Part shown: positions 7,310 through 15,781 of the stretch, piece after piece
How the letters are laid out: every line of letters starts with the position of its first letter
Position numbering within the stretch: the stretch's first letter is position 1
Origin: Spirochaeta cellobiosiphila DSM 17781
GTDB taxonomy: Bacteria; Spirochaetota; Spirochaetia; DSM-17781
Assembly: GCF_000426705.1 (NCBI RefSeq)
Contig: NZ_KE384554.1
Span: forward strand, 230,825-294,824
DNA: 64,000 nucleotides
Reading direction: 5' to 3'
Made by a program: the position numbers and the translations under genes
The notes under the pieces: generated by a model
Told to the model about the DNA's origin: nothing
What the model saw: the letters and a program-made list of their open reading frames with translations, nothing else
The model's database searches: none

Positions 7310-7827
7310 ATGAAAGCTATTATTGTGCCCTATAAAGGGCAACTCCATATCACAGAGTCACAAGAATTAGCCCCAAGAAAAAAGGTTATGTAAGAGTAAA
7401 AGTTCATTACGCAGGAATTGGTTTTTGCCGACCTAATGTCTATGAAAGGCAATTATCTCTCAGCCCCACCAAAGCCCTTCTCGCCAGAATATGAGTTTTC
7501 AGGGGAAATCTGGGAATCTGGAATGGAGATGTTTAAGGAATTAAATCCATAGGGGGTTCATGCGGTATTTGAGTCACGCGTTTCTGAGTCTTTTAGGAAA
7601 AGTTGGTCCTTATTGAACAAAAAAGGTTTTCCATTTGTGGAACTCCTGCAATCATCAAAAAAGATCAGTTTTGGTATCAACACAAAAGGAAACAGTTGAT
7701 TCAATTATACCTATCCCATGATAGATCTCCCCTTTTGTATAAGGAGTATAAATGGAACAATATAGAACAAGCTTTTTCCGAACTTGAAAATAGAAAATCT
7801 ACAGGTAAAATGGTAATTAAATTTTAG
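7310..7827 (+). pseudogene. Decayed MDR-family quinone oxidoreductase/alcohol dehydrogenase
   Basis: A good start (GGAG, 6 bases, ATG at 7310) opens MKAIIVPYKGQLHITESQEL, and the frame continues through a GYVRVKVHYAGIGF segment. A frameshift near 7430 then moves the homology to another frame: FADLMSMKGNYLSAPPKPFS and PEYEFSGE, the conserved N-terminal part of NADPH:quinone oxidoreductases. Stop codons follow. The last 75 codons (7603-7827) end in IEQAFSELENRKSTGKMVIK, the usual C-terminus of the family. An intact gene needs about 320 codons and only about 170 are left, so the nucleotide-binding middle is deleted. It sits just downstream of the Crp/Fnr gene and overlaps the end of map by 4 bases. 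Confidence 0.85.
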
Positions 7828-8582
7828 ATACCATTAGCCTTCGTCAATATGATTGGTTTACCTTCGGTAACCATAATGGTGTGTTCATGTTGAGCCATGA
7901 GCCCACCATTATCACCTACCATTGTCCATCCATCGTTTGTTTCTACAGCATAATGGGATTTAGTGGAGATGAAAGTCTCAATAGCTACTATAGAATTGTT
8001 AAGAAAAATCCCCTTTTCTTTATAACTAGGATAATTAAGTATACAATCAGGATCTTCATGTAAACTTAAACCTACACCATGACCACCTAAATTCCGGATT
8101 ACATAATAGGAATTACGATTGGCAAGAGTTTCAATCGTAAAACCAACAGAAGACAGAGGCTCACCACTTTTTATATTTTCAATTGCTTTGTTTAGTATAA
8201 TTCGAGATGTTTCTATCAACTTTAGTTTTTTTGTATCGTGAGAGGCAAGAAGAAAGGATTCTCCATTATCGGACCAGTATCCATTTAACTCGACAGATAC
8301 ATCAATATTGATGATATCTCCTTCATTTAGATATTTTTTCTTACTGGGAATACCATGACAGAACTCATTATTAATACTAATACATACATAGCCTGGAAAA
8401 TCATACGCAAGTTTTGGAGCAGATTTTGCTCCATAAGAATACAGAAGATCCTTAGCTAGCAAATCCAATTCATATGTTGTTTTCCCAGGCTGTGAATAAG
8501 CTTTTAGCTCTTTTAAAACTTTAGCGGCTACTTCACTAGATTGAGAGATTCCCTGAAATTGTTCTTCATTAGTTATAATCAT
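7824..8582 (-). CDS. map: Type I methionine aminopeptidase
   Basis: Removes the initiator methionine from nascent proteins. The dinuclear metal site is complete: Asp94 and Asp105 (NIDVSVELNGYWSDNGESF), His168 (LGGHGVGLSLHEDP), Glu202 (IETFIST) and Glu233 (QHEHTIMV). His76 (NEFCHGIP) is the substrate-contacting residue. The 252-residue length is typical of short type I enzymes without an N-terminal zinc finger. The canonical EPF is ETF here. ATG at 8580-8582 has GAGAGGT about 9 bases upstream. It stands alone rather than in the usual ribosomal-protein operon, so a second copy may exist elsewhere. Confidence 0.95.
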   Translation of the reverse strand: MIITNEEQFQGISQSSEVAAKVLKELKAYSQPGKTTYELDLLAKDLLYSYGAKSAPKLAYDFPGYVCISINNEFCHGIPSKKKYLNEGDIINIDVSVELNGYWSDNGESFLLASHDTKKLKLIETSRIILNKAIENIKSGEPLSSVGFTIETLANRNSYYVIRNLGGHGVGLSLHEDPDCILNYPSYKEKGIFLNNSIVAIETFISTKSHYAVETNDGWTMVGDNGGLMAQHEHTIMVTEGKPIILTKANGI

Positions 8583-8680
8583 TCTAGCTGACCTCTCTTA
8601 CTTTTACTTAATGCTCTATAGTAATATCTATGTAGCAAGTGTTATATTATAGTAAGAAAACTATTGGAGCTAGCCCCGGT

Positions 8681-9124
8681 ATGAACGAAAATGAATTCCA
8701 AAACTATGTAAGTTTATGTTTTGAAGAATTACAGAAGAAGCAAGAAGTATTAGTTAACCAAAATAATTTGTTAGCCTATACAGAGTATGAGTATGATCAG
8801 AATCAACAGATAATCCAGTTTTTTAATGAAGGAAGAGTAGAATTGGAGTTTTCTATTGTGTTTATAGGTACTTATGGTAAATATCAAAACTCTTGGTATT
8901 GGGCCTGGGCTAATGAAAGTATGAATGAAAAAGTTCGAAAAGTATCAGAGGTATTTAAAAGTTTAGACAGTACTACCAATACCACAGTCTTTGGGCGTCC
9001 CCATTTAGAAGCAGACGAACAAATGGCATGGGAATTATCTGCTTTGTCAGTAAAGCACATTGGAGCAAAAGGAATCTATCGTGTTCCAGGGACTGAAAGT
9101 GATCTTTTCCTAGCCTTGATGTAG
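8681..9124 (+). CDS. Small DUF6882-like protein
   Basis: A 147-residue cytoplasmic protein with no signal peptide or membrane segment. The pattern VELEFSIVFIGTYGKYQNSWYWAWANES followed by ELSALSVKHIGAKGIYRVP resembles the DUF6882 family as I recall it, with the conserved SWxWAWAN core. Function is unknown. The frame is open from a GTG at 8639, but the ATG at 8681 has GGAG 11 bases upstream and is preferred. It is divergent from map and convergent with the envelope operon that ends at 9127, two bases away. Confidence 0.68.
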   Translation: MNENEFQNYVSLCFEELQKKQEVLVNQNNLLAYTEYEYDQNQQIIQFFNEGRVELEFSIVFIGTYGKYQNSWYWAWANESMNEKVRKVSEVFKSLDSTTNTTVFGRPHLEADEQMAWELSALSVKHIGAKGIYRVPGTESDLFLALM

Positions 9125-9126
9125 TA

Positions 9127-10107
9127 CTAATAGATAACTTTTACTCCTACTGATACAGACCAGGATCCTATCTCATTACCAACAAATTGACATTGATTAT
9201 ATTCAAGTAAATAAACATTTTGAAATATATTCCAAGATCCTCCTAATATAGATTTTATATCGGATTTTTTATAAATATATACATTACGCCAATATATATT
9301 TAGACCACCATTTGAGTAAAGAATATCTCCATAAAATCGAGAAAGATCAAAATTCTCTGGAAAAAGAATACACTCACTACGTAATGAAAGAGCATGGATT
9401 TCCCACAAAGACCATTGAGATTGAAGACCTATAGATATAGCAGAATTATTATTAGAAGTGTATGTCCAGTGACTTGCTCCGTAGACTTCCAAGTTTTTTA
9501 TGGCTGATTGGAAATTAAATGTCACATTAGAATCATTACCATCATACATATAAGCAGTTTCAAAAGTAATAAAAGAAAAACCCATCTGCAACCGCCCACC
9601 AGCTCTCGTTTTATCAATAGAATCTGTAGTTTCCTCAGGAGCTATTATAAGGGCTTCAATAAAGGAGAAAGAACCTAAAGGTAAATAGTAGGAATTGAGC
9701 CATCTTGTTTGTTTTTTTAATTCTTCCTGTGTCAAATCTGCTTCATCATTTCCAAATATGACATCTCCTGCGTTATAATATTGACCTATACCCCAAGTCG
9801 TTCTCGTCTTTCCAAGTGTCAATCTTCCTGTGGGTAATTTGATTTTAGAATAAGCCTTTTTCAATTCTAGTTGTTGAGCGTCATTTTGGAGTTCTCCATG
9901 GATCAAAACTTCACTCTTCATATAAGGATTTGTACTTGATTTAAAAGATAAGTCTGCTATTGCTAAGCTAATATAAAAAGGATTATTTTGTTCTTCTCCC
10001 CGTAAAACATTATAATAAGAAAGGTCGATAAAGGGATTTACATCTGCGTAAATAAAAGTATTAAACACTAATAAAGAAGTACATAGCAAAACATTTTTTG
10101 CTACCAT
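9127..10107 (-). CDS. Predicted outer-membrane beta-barrel protein of the ABC/LolA-like operon
   Basis: The 326 residues begin with a signal peptide (MVAKNVLLCTSLLVFNTFIYA, cleavage near residue 21). The rest is rich in alternating aromatic/polar strands, such as GRLTLGKTRTTWGIGQYYNAG, AGGRLQMGFSFITFETAYMY and WSVSVGVKVIY, and ends in a Tyr. This is the pattern of an outer-membrane barrel with a C-terminal aromatic residue. I do not recognise a named family. It is the last gene of the operon; its ATG overlaps the stop of the LolA-like gene by 7 bases, so the two are probably translated together and may work together in the outer membrane. Confidence 0.75.
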   Translation of the reverse strand: MVAKNVLLCTSLLVFNTFIYADVNPFIDLSYYNVLRGEEQNNPFYISLAIADLSFKSSTNPYMKSEVLIHGELQNDAQQLELKKAYSKIKLPTGRLTLGKTRTTWGIGQYYNAGDVIFGNDEADLTQEELKKQTRWLNSYYLPLGSFSFIEALIIAPEETTDSIDKTRAGGRLQMGFSFITFETAYMYDGNDSNVTFNFQSAIKNLEVYGASHWTYTSNNNSAISIGLQSQWSLWEIHALSLRSECILFPENFDLSRFYGDILYSNGGLNIYWRNVYIYKKSDIKSILGGSWNIFQNVYLLEYNQCQFVGNEIGSWSVSVGVKVIY

Positions 10108-10832
10108 GATAAATGTTCCAAAGTGAAAATTTCATTATCCAATTCACTATTTATGTCTATCGTATCTACTGACATTATGGTTTTAGTGTTTCTTTTTAGT
10201 TGATCAACTAATTCACTTTTAATAGGGATGAAATGACCACCCTTCTGGATAACCTCAAGAATATTCATTTTTTTTATCAACCGACCAGACTTTGAGAAAT
10301 ATTCACCTTTCAAAGTAACGTAACGATTAATATCGATCCACACTACCTGTTTAAAATAAGCAACGGACTTATTTTTAGCGATTAATTCTATTTTGTGGCA
10401 CATATAAGAATCTACTACTTCTTGACCTAATAACCTGGCATCATAGGAATATAAGGTTCCTCTATCAGCCGTGAGGTCTTCGTAAGAAATATCTGATCCA
10501 AGTAGACTTTGTTTTAAAGCTGAACCTCTTAAGGTTATTATTTCTTCTGAATCAGGAAAATATAAATATAAAGCATCTTCTGTACGCAATATTTTCTGTC
10601 CGTATTCGGCCTTACTCGTAAATTCAATCAAGCTGTCATAATCACCTCTGGTATAGGCAATAAACTCACTATGTCTTGTTCCATATTGGTCAGTAATAGT
10701 TAAATTGCCAACCATTTTACTATTAGTAAAAGTTCTATTATCATCCATTTTAGTAATTATAGATTCAACACTTTCTTGCCCAATAGCAGAAGTGGCTATT
10801 AATAAATATAGTATTGACAAATATTTTATCAT
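10101..10832 (-). CDS. LolA-like outer-membrane lipoprotein-sorting protein
   Basis: A periplasmic protein of 243 residues with signal peptide MIKYLSILYLLIATSAIGQ. The mature part fits the COG2834 LolA-like fold, a half-barrel that carries lipid or lipoprotein acyl chains: IITKMDDNRTFTNSKMVGNL, then DSLIEFTSKAEYGQKILRTEDALYLYFPDSEEI, then LLGSDISYEDL, the last being a conserved landmark of this family. It differs from classical LolA. In other genomes such proteins are coded beside RND or MacB-like exporters. AAGGAG lies 6 bases before the ATG. It sits between the second permease and the barrel protein, which suggests a shuttle between an inner-membrane ABC machine and the outer membrane. Confidence 0.85.
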   Translation of the reverse strand: MIKYLSILYLLIATSAIGQESVESIITKMDDNRTFTNSKMVGNLTITDQYGTRHSEFIAYTRGDYDSLIEFTSKAEYGQKILRTEDALYLYFPDSEEIITLRGSALKQSLLGSDISYEDLTADRGTLYSYDARLLGQEVVDSYMCHKIELIAKNKSVAYFKQVVWIDINRYVTLKGEYFSKSGRLIKKMNILEVIQKGGHFIPIKSELVDQLKRNTKTIMSVDTIDINSELDNEIFTLEHLSW

Positions 10833-10843
10833 GACATACTCCT

Positions 10844-12079
10844 TTAATAGGAATTTAGAGCGTCTACCGGCTTGATTTTTAACACTCGCAAAGCCGGTAT
10901 AGAAGTGCTTATAGACGCTATAAAAAGGGAATAGAAAAAAACAAATATTGTTGAATAAATGCTTACTCGAGGATAAATAATAGACGAAATATCAAAGTCA
11001 ACACCTTCCATTGCCTCAGATAAATTAATACCAAAATGACCTGTAAAATAAGTGACAGCGCAACCTAATACAGTGCCCGCCATAGCACCGAACAGACTAA
11101 TGATAAAGGATTCAATATAAACCATGAACAATAGTTGTCTCGAGGTCATTCCAATGGCGCTTAATGTTCCCAGTTCTTTTGTTCTTTCTAAAATCACCAT
11201 CATTGTTGTATTAATAATTACGGAGGATCCCAGGATAAAAAGTAATAAAGCTATTATATAGTATATTTTTTGGGCTAATAAGATAAATGAATAACTCTCA
11301 GACGCTTCTTTCCACAACCTGATATTCAAAGAGACAGAACTTTGAGAATTGGATAATTCTTTAATGTATTGTTGTATCTCAAGAGTCTCCAAGTTTTCAG
11401 GCAGCTGCAATAATATCTGATTTACTGAGTTGTTCATTTTTAAGAACTGTTGGGTACTTGCCATTGGCGTTAAAACTAGAGAATTATTTAGTCCAGGAAT
11501 GGGAAATACGGCTATACCAACAATCTTGAAAGTGTAATAATTAATACCACGAAACATTGTTATGCTATTTAAAGTAATTTTATCACCAATATGTAAATGA
11601 GTTTTACGAGCCAGACCTGCACCTATGATAATATCTTTTGAATCTTCTTGAGGGATGGTACTACCTGCGATCAACAAAGAATTTAGCTGTTGAAAATCTT
11701 TTTCTAAAGCAAAATTAACACCATACCCCATAATGCTATAATTAATATTATCCTTATAAATAGCTCCTGAATAAGGAATACGTGGACTATAAGATTGAAT
11801 ATCAATATTAGCTTTTAAACTATCTATAATATCTTGATAATTTTCTATTCGAAGATGTAGAGGATGCTGATTAATTCGTTCATGATATTCTTCTTGTTCG
11901 ATGCTGTAAGAACCAGTTAGAAATCTCCTATTATTATTTTTCATTTCGTCCATCATTCCATTGATCATGGAAAAAGCGAAAACAATAACCGTTGTAGATA
12001 TAAGTACAGATAGGGAAGATAAGGATGATCTCATCGGATTGCGGGTTATATTACGAATGGCTATTAAACCTAAAGACAT
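10844..12079 (-). CDS. FtsX/MacB-type ABC transporter permease (2)
   Basis: The 411-residue permease has the MacB/LolC-E layout: an N-terminal membrane helix (about 18-40, SLSVLISTTVIVFAFSMING), a large periplasmic domain (about 45-260) and three C-terminal helices (about 268-292, 315-345, 370-395). The motif ERTKELGTLSAIGMTSRQL between helices 2 and 3 is the FtsX-domain signature that couples to the ATPase. Such permeases transmit mechanical force to periplasmic partners instead of forming a classical channel. It lies 9 bases downstream of the other permease with AGGAG 8 bases before its ATG. The LolC/LolE role is inferred from gene order. Confidence 0.9.
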   Translation of the reverse strand: MSLGLIAIRNITRNPMRSSLSSLSVLISTTVIVFAFSMINGMMDEMKNNNRRFLTGSYSIEQEEYHERINQHPLHLRIENYQDIIDSLKANIDIQSYSPRIPYSGAIYKDNINYSIMGYGVNFALEKDFQQLNSLLIAGSTIPQEDSKDIIIGAGLARKTHLHIGDKITLNSITMFRGINYYTFKIVGIAVFPIPGLNNSLVLTPMASTQQFLKMNNSVNQILLQLPENLETLEIQQYIKELSNSQSSVSLNIRLWKEASESYSFILLAQKIYYIIALLLFILGSSVIINTTMMVILERTKELGTLSAIGMTSRQLLFMVYIESFIISLFGAMAGTVLGCAVTYFTGHFGINLSEAMEGVDFDISSIIYPRVSIYSTIFVFFYSLFIASISTSIPALRVLKIKPVDALNSY

Positions 12080-12088
12080 ATAAAGCTC

Positions 12089-13339
12089 CTAATCTTTGAC
12101 AGATAAAGCAATATTACTATGAATGGATTTTAGTGCTGGAAGAATGGCAAAACATATGGACATGAATATCCCACTCAAACCAGATATGATTATAGTCGTA
12201 ATATTCCAAATCCCCTTAAAGATGACCGAGCGATACCCCATATCAGCTTGGCGAAACATATTTGTAAAATCTAATCCAACTGTCGTTAACTGTATATTTA
12301 AGGGAATAAAAAGGATAAACCCCATGATAAACCCCATTAACCCGATAAAAGCGGACTCATAAATAAATAATGCAATAAGAGAACCATGAGAAAAACCAAT
12401 AGCCTGTAACATTCCTATTTCTTTCTTTCGTTCATAGACAGCCATTAACATAGTATTACTGATTCCCAAAGCTGCAATAATAAATACAAGAAAAAGGTAT
12501 ATCTTACTACCTCCCTTCTTTGCTTGACTCAGAGATATAAAATCACGACCTAGTTCTTTCCAAGTTAAGATTGTATAACCAAATTGGGAGATTAATTTAT
12601 TAATATCTTCTCCAGGATCTAATCTATCTATTGTTATGCTGGTCAAGGAACTTTCCATGTCCAGATAGTAATTAGCATCTTCTAGATTAATAAGAATAGT
12701 AGATCGGTTTATATTGGGATTTGGACTTTTAAAAATACCACTCACGATAACATCTATCGTCTGAGGGATTCCATCTCTAGTATGAGTATAGAGTACAATT
12801 GGATATCCTATATCGGCACCAATATCGTCTGCTAGCCAAGAACCTATAACCGCTTCCGATGATTTTCCTGTTAAATAATTACCCTTTACGATGGATTCTT
12901 TAAAACCATAAATTTGATTATCCCGTTCATAATCTATTCCCTCAATAATTACGTATTGATTACCATCATTAGGAAAAGGATCTTTATAATAAATAACTTC
13001 GGCTCCCGATTTAATTCTTGGAGCATAGGAAATGCGCTCCTTCTTGAGTAAATGAATGATAGTTTCAGACTTATCTACGGCATAACCAAGTGGTAATTCT
13101 TCTTTATGCTCCCAATATTCAGGATCTAAAATCTGTGCTAAACCAGTTTCATATTCAATTAAATTTCGTTCTGAGTCTCTATCTGCTCCAATAAACATGG
13201 AATCCACATAGAGAAATAGAGATATTCCAAACGCTATAGCACTGACAGTGATAGCCGTTCTTCTTACATATCTTTTAAGATTTTTTAAAGAAAGATTGAG
13301 TAGAAATAACTGATGTCTAATAAATATCAGAACTTCCAT
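12089..13339 (-). CDS. FtsX/MacB-type ABC transporter permease (1)
   Basis: The 416 residues have the same architecture as the following permease: an N-terminal helix (about 30-48), a periplasmic domain with GADIGYPIVLYTHTRDGIPQ and VSGIFKSPNPNINRS segments, and three C-terminal helices. The FtsX signature YERKKEIGMLQAIGFSHGS lies near residue 305. GGAGG 6 bases before the ATG supports the start at 13339, which overlaps the 3' end of the ATPase gene by 23 bases. The two permeases are clearly different in sequence, so they would form a heterodimer with the single ATPase (LolCE-like). Confidence 0.9.
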   Translation of the reverse strand: MEVLIFIRHQLFLLNLSLKNLKRYVRRTAITVSAIAFGISLFLYVDSMFIGADRDSERNLIEYETGLAQILDPEYWEHKEELPLGYAVDKSETIIHLLKKERISYAPRIKSGAEVIYYKDPFPNDGNQYVIIEGIDYERDNQIYGFKESIVKGNYLTGKSSEAVIGSWLADDIGADIGYPIVLYTHTRDGIPQTIDVIVSGIFKSPNPNINRSTILINLEDANYYLDMESSLTSITIDRLDPGEDINKLISQFGYTILTWKELGRDFISLSQAKKGGSKIYLFLVFIIAALGISNTMLMAVYERKKEIGMLQAIGFSHGSLIALFIYESAFIGLMGFIMGFILFIPLNIQLTTVGLDFTNMFRQADMGYRSVIFKGIWNITTIIISGLSGIFMSICFAILPALKSIHSNIALSVKD

Positions 13340-14012
13340 TTTCCGCCTCCGGAACTATTAATCCATCATGTAAGTTAATAACCTTGTCAGCTCTTTCCAT
13401 GACCATAAGATCATGGGTACTGAATATAAATGTAGTTTTATATTTTAGATTAATATTTCTCATCAGATCCAAGATTTCTGAACCTGTATTTGAATCCAAA
13501 TTAGCTGTAGGTTCATCAGCCAAAATGAGAGAAGGTTCTTTCACTAAAGCCCTAGCAATAGCGACTCGCTGTTGTTGCCCTCCTGATAATTGAGAAGGTC
13601 TTCTATTCTCTAATCCTTCTAACCCTACTTCCTTTAAAATGGTCATAGTCTTTTCTAGGATTTCTTTTTTTTGAACGTTTTTAAGAGAAAGAGCTATGGA
13701 AACATTTTCATAGGCGGTTAATACAGGGATCAAATTAAAGGATTGAAATATAAAACCTAGATTATCACGACGAAAAGCAGTCATTTCTTTCAATGAAAAC
13801 TTAACAATAGAATTACCATTTATAGTTATCAATCCATCTGTAACTGTATCAATACAGCCAACACAATTTAATAATGTAGTTTTGCCTGATCCTGAAGGCC
13901 CTGCTATAGAGATAAATGATCCTCTGGGGATATCCAGGGATATTCCCTTCAAAGCATGTACAGAAATATCTCCTGATTGGTAATTTTTAATAACATCTCT
14001 TATATGAATCAT
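13317..14012 (-). CDS. ABC transporter ATP-binding protein (LolD/MacB type)
   Basis: A 231-residue ATPase of the MacB/LolD/FtsE subfamily. Walker A GPSGSGKT is at 38-45, Q-loop Gln at 90 (FIFQSFNLIP), signature LSGGQ at 142-146, Walker B LILADE at 162-167, D-loop NLDS and H-loop His in STHD near 199. The first gene of a five-gene operon, it powers the two downstream FtsX-type permeases. The promoter and a terminator of the preceding gene occupy the 101-base gap upstream. Likely tasks are lipoprotein release or another envelope-directed extrusion; the substrate is unknown. Confidence 0.95.
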   Translation of the reverse strand: MIHIRDVIKNYQSGDISVHALKGISLDIPRGSFISIAGPSGSGKTTLLNCVGCIDTVTDGLITINGNSIVKFSLKEMTAFRRDNLGFIFQSFNLIPVLTAYENVSIALSLKNVQKKEILEKTMTILKEVGLEGLENRRPSQLSGGQQQRVAIARALVKEPSLILADEPTANLDSNTGSEILDLMRNINLKYKTTFIFSTHDLMVMERADKVINLHDGLIVPEAENGSSDIY

Positions 14013-14047
14013 AACGAGACTCTCACTGTTGTACTAGGATAATTTCA

Positions 14048-14076
14048 ATTATGAAACAGGTTATACTGAAATACAA
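14048..14076 (-). promoter_or_regulatory. Promoter of the ABC/LolA-like/barrel operon
   Basis: On the minus strand, -35 TTGTAT (14076-14071) and -10 CATAAT (14053-14048) are separated by 17 bases, 35 bases before the ATG of the ATPase gene and just after the upstream terminator. It is the best sigma-70-like match in the gap. Confidence 0.5.
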
Positions 14077-14103
14077 CTTCCATTTTTAACTATAAAAAAA
14101 TAA

Positions 14104-14130
14104 AGGGTTCATCCTAAGAAGATGAACCCT
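14104..14130 (-). terminator. Rho-independent terminator overlapping the 3' end of the fmdB-like gene
   Basis: A 10-bp perfect stem (14104-14113 with 14121-14130) with a 7-base loop is followed leftward by TTATTTTTTATAG. One arm and the loop lie inside the last codons and stop of the zinc-ribbon gene (14114). It should end the ileS-to-fmdB transcript before the ABC operon promoter. Confidence 0.85.
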
Positions 14131-14323
14131 CTTTTTTTGATCCGGCTTTTTTACTGTCGGTCACATAAAATCCACTACCCTTAAAAATAAGTCCCGATCC
14201 CCCTCCAATTAATCGTTTAACTGGATTATTACAGGTAGGACAAAGGGTAAGAGGATCATCAGACATACTTTGAAAGTATTCAAAATTTCCACACTCTGGA
14301 CATTCATAATCATAGGTGGGCAT
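14114..14323 (-). CDS. FmdB-family zinc-ribbon protein
   Basis: A 69-residue protein with the FmdB/CxxC_CxxC_SSSS signature: MPTYDYECPECG at the start and CPTC later provide four Cys ligands (8, 11, 28, 31). These are followed by VKRLIGGGSGLIFKGSGFY and a Lys/Ser-rich tail typical of the family. The role is unproven (putative regulatory or assembly protein). Start ATG at 14321-14323 has AGGGAGGA about 6 bases upstream. It is the last gene of the ileS-lipoprotein-hisHF run, 62 bases after hisF. Confidence 0.92.
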   Translation of the reverse strand: MPTYDYECPECGNFEYFQSMSDDPLTLCPTCNNPVKRLIGGGSGLIFKGSGFYVTDSKKAGSKKEGSSS

Positions 14324-14385
14324 TGAATAATCCTCCCTTATTAATGTGAAGTAATATATTGTTTTTTTACTGAAATGACAATATT

Positions 14386-15159
14386 CTAATAACCATCTAT
14401 CCGTACTGAGACATCATGTTCATTAAGATAGTTCTTAATTGTAGGAATGCTATATTCATTATAGTGAACCATACTAGCAACTAAGGCCGCATCAGCTTTG
14501 CCTTCTGTTAAAATTTCTCGTAAATGCTCAGGCTTACCGGCCCCACCAGAAGCAACAACAGGTATACCGACATTCTCACTTATCATTCGTGTTAAATTAA
14601 CTTCATATCCTGATTTTGTGCCATCAGCATCAATAGAGTTTAGAACTATTTCTCCAGCACCAAGAGATTCCGCATGTTTAGCCCAAGCTAAAGCATCCCA
14701 TTTGGTTTGTGTCCGTCCTCCATTAATGACAACTCTGTATCCACTAGGCATACTAGTGTCTCTTAAGGCATCCATACCAAGAACTATACATTGTGCTCCA
14801 AATAAGTTGGCACCCTGCTCAATAATAGTAGGATTTTTTACAGCTTGAGAATTCAAACTAACTTTCTCAGCTCCTGCACCAATAACTTTTTTGATATCTT
14901 CAAGACTTCCTAAACCACCCCCAACACAGAAAGGAATAAATATTTCTTTAGCCACCTTAGACACTACATCAAGCATTATTCCTCTTTTTTCATTAGAAGC
15001 AGTTATATCATAGAAAACTAGTTCATCAATGCCTTCTTTATAATATTTAGCAGCCATCTCTACGGGATCACCAATATCAATATTTCCTTGGAATTTAATT
15101 CCCTTTGTTGTTTTCCCATTTCGTACATCTAAACAAACGACAATTCTTTTTTTAAACAT
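14386..15159 (-). CDS. hisF: Imidazole glycerol phosphate synthase cyclase subunit HisF
   Basis: The (beta/alpha)8 barrel uses ammonia from HisH to convert PRFAR into imidazole glycerol phosphate and AICAR in histidine and purine metabolism. Catalytic Asp11 is in [14 protein letters not shown] and the second Asp in LGMDAL (near 130). Phosphate-binding loops appear as [11 protein letters not shown] and [13 protein letters not shown], and [12 protein letters not shown] is intact. Its ATG shares one base with the hisH stop (TAATG), so the subunits are translationally coupled. No other his gene is in the window, so the rest of the pathway must be elsewhere. The 257-residue length is normal. Confidence 0.97.
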   Translation of the reverse strand: MFKKRIVVCLDVRNGKTTKGIKFQGNIDIGDPVEMAAKYYKEGIDELVFYDITASNEKRGIMLDVVSKVAKEIFIPFCVGGGLGSLEDIKKVIGAGAEKVSLNSQAVKNPTIIEQGANLFGAQCIVLGMDALRDTSMPSGYRVVINGGRTQTKWDALAWAKHAESLGAGEIVLNSIDADGTKSGYEVNLTRMISENVGIPVVASGGAGKPEHLREILTEGKADAALVASMVHYNEYSIPTIKNYLNEHDVSVRIDGY

Positions 15160-15770
15160 TAGGATACCCGTTCTATAAAATTTTTTAGTAAACGAAGTCC
15201 AAGAGGTCCAGATTTTTCTGGGTGAAACTGTGTTGCTACCAAATTGTCCTTAATTAAACCACAGACAAAGGGCTCACTATAAATACTTTCTGCCAGTATA
15301 TTTTGGGGATTAGTAGGTTTTGTGTAATAGGAATGTACAAAGAAAAAAGAACTATTTTGAGGAATTCCATAAAATAATTCATGATCTTTATCCCATTTAA
15401 CAGAGTTCCAACCAATTTGAGGAACTTTAAAGCCTTCTTTTTTTTGAAATTTTATAGCTTTACCAGGTATCAAACCAAGACATTTTGTTTGTCTCTCATC
15501 GGAAGAATCAAGAAGGATCTGGGAACCAATACAGATACCGAGAATGGGCTTTCCAATCTTGTGAGAGTTAGTAATAAACTCATCCATACCTCTTGATCTT
15601 AAATTCTCCATAGCACTCTTTGCTTCCCCAACACCCGGGAAAATAATCTTATCCACTTGAGATAATTCTTCTGGTTTGTCACTAATTAAGAAATCAACAC
15701 CTAAATGCTGGAGGGCTGTCTCTACACTTTTTAAATTTCCTGCATCATAATCAATTACTCCGATGCGCAT
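15159..15770 (-). CDS. hisH: Imidazole glycerol phosphate synthase glutaminase subunit HisH
   Basis: Class I glutamine amidotransferase that releases ammonia for HisF. The nucleophile is the Cys in GICIGSQ (near residue 84; canonical GICLGMQ). The His-Glu pair is in QFHPEKSG near the C-terminus. The N-terminal [11 protein letters not shown] and the oxyanion-type PGVG motif are present. At 203 residues it matches the family. AAGGAGGGGG lies a few bases upstream of the ATG at 15768-15770. It is 11 bases downstream of the lipoprotein gene, so expression is likely tied to ileS. Confidence 0.97.
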   Translation of the reverse strand: MRIGVIDYDAGNLKSVETALQHLGVDFLISDKPEELSQVDKIIFPGVGEAKSAMENLRSRGMDEFITNSHKIGKPILGICIGSQILLDSSDERQTKCLGLIPGKAIKFQKKEGFKVPQIGWNSVKWDKDHELFYGIPQNSSFFFVHSYYTKPTNPQNILAESIYSEPFVCGLIKDNLVATQFHPEKSGPLGLRLLKNFIERVS

Positions 15771-15781
15771 TATCCCCCTCC

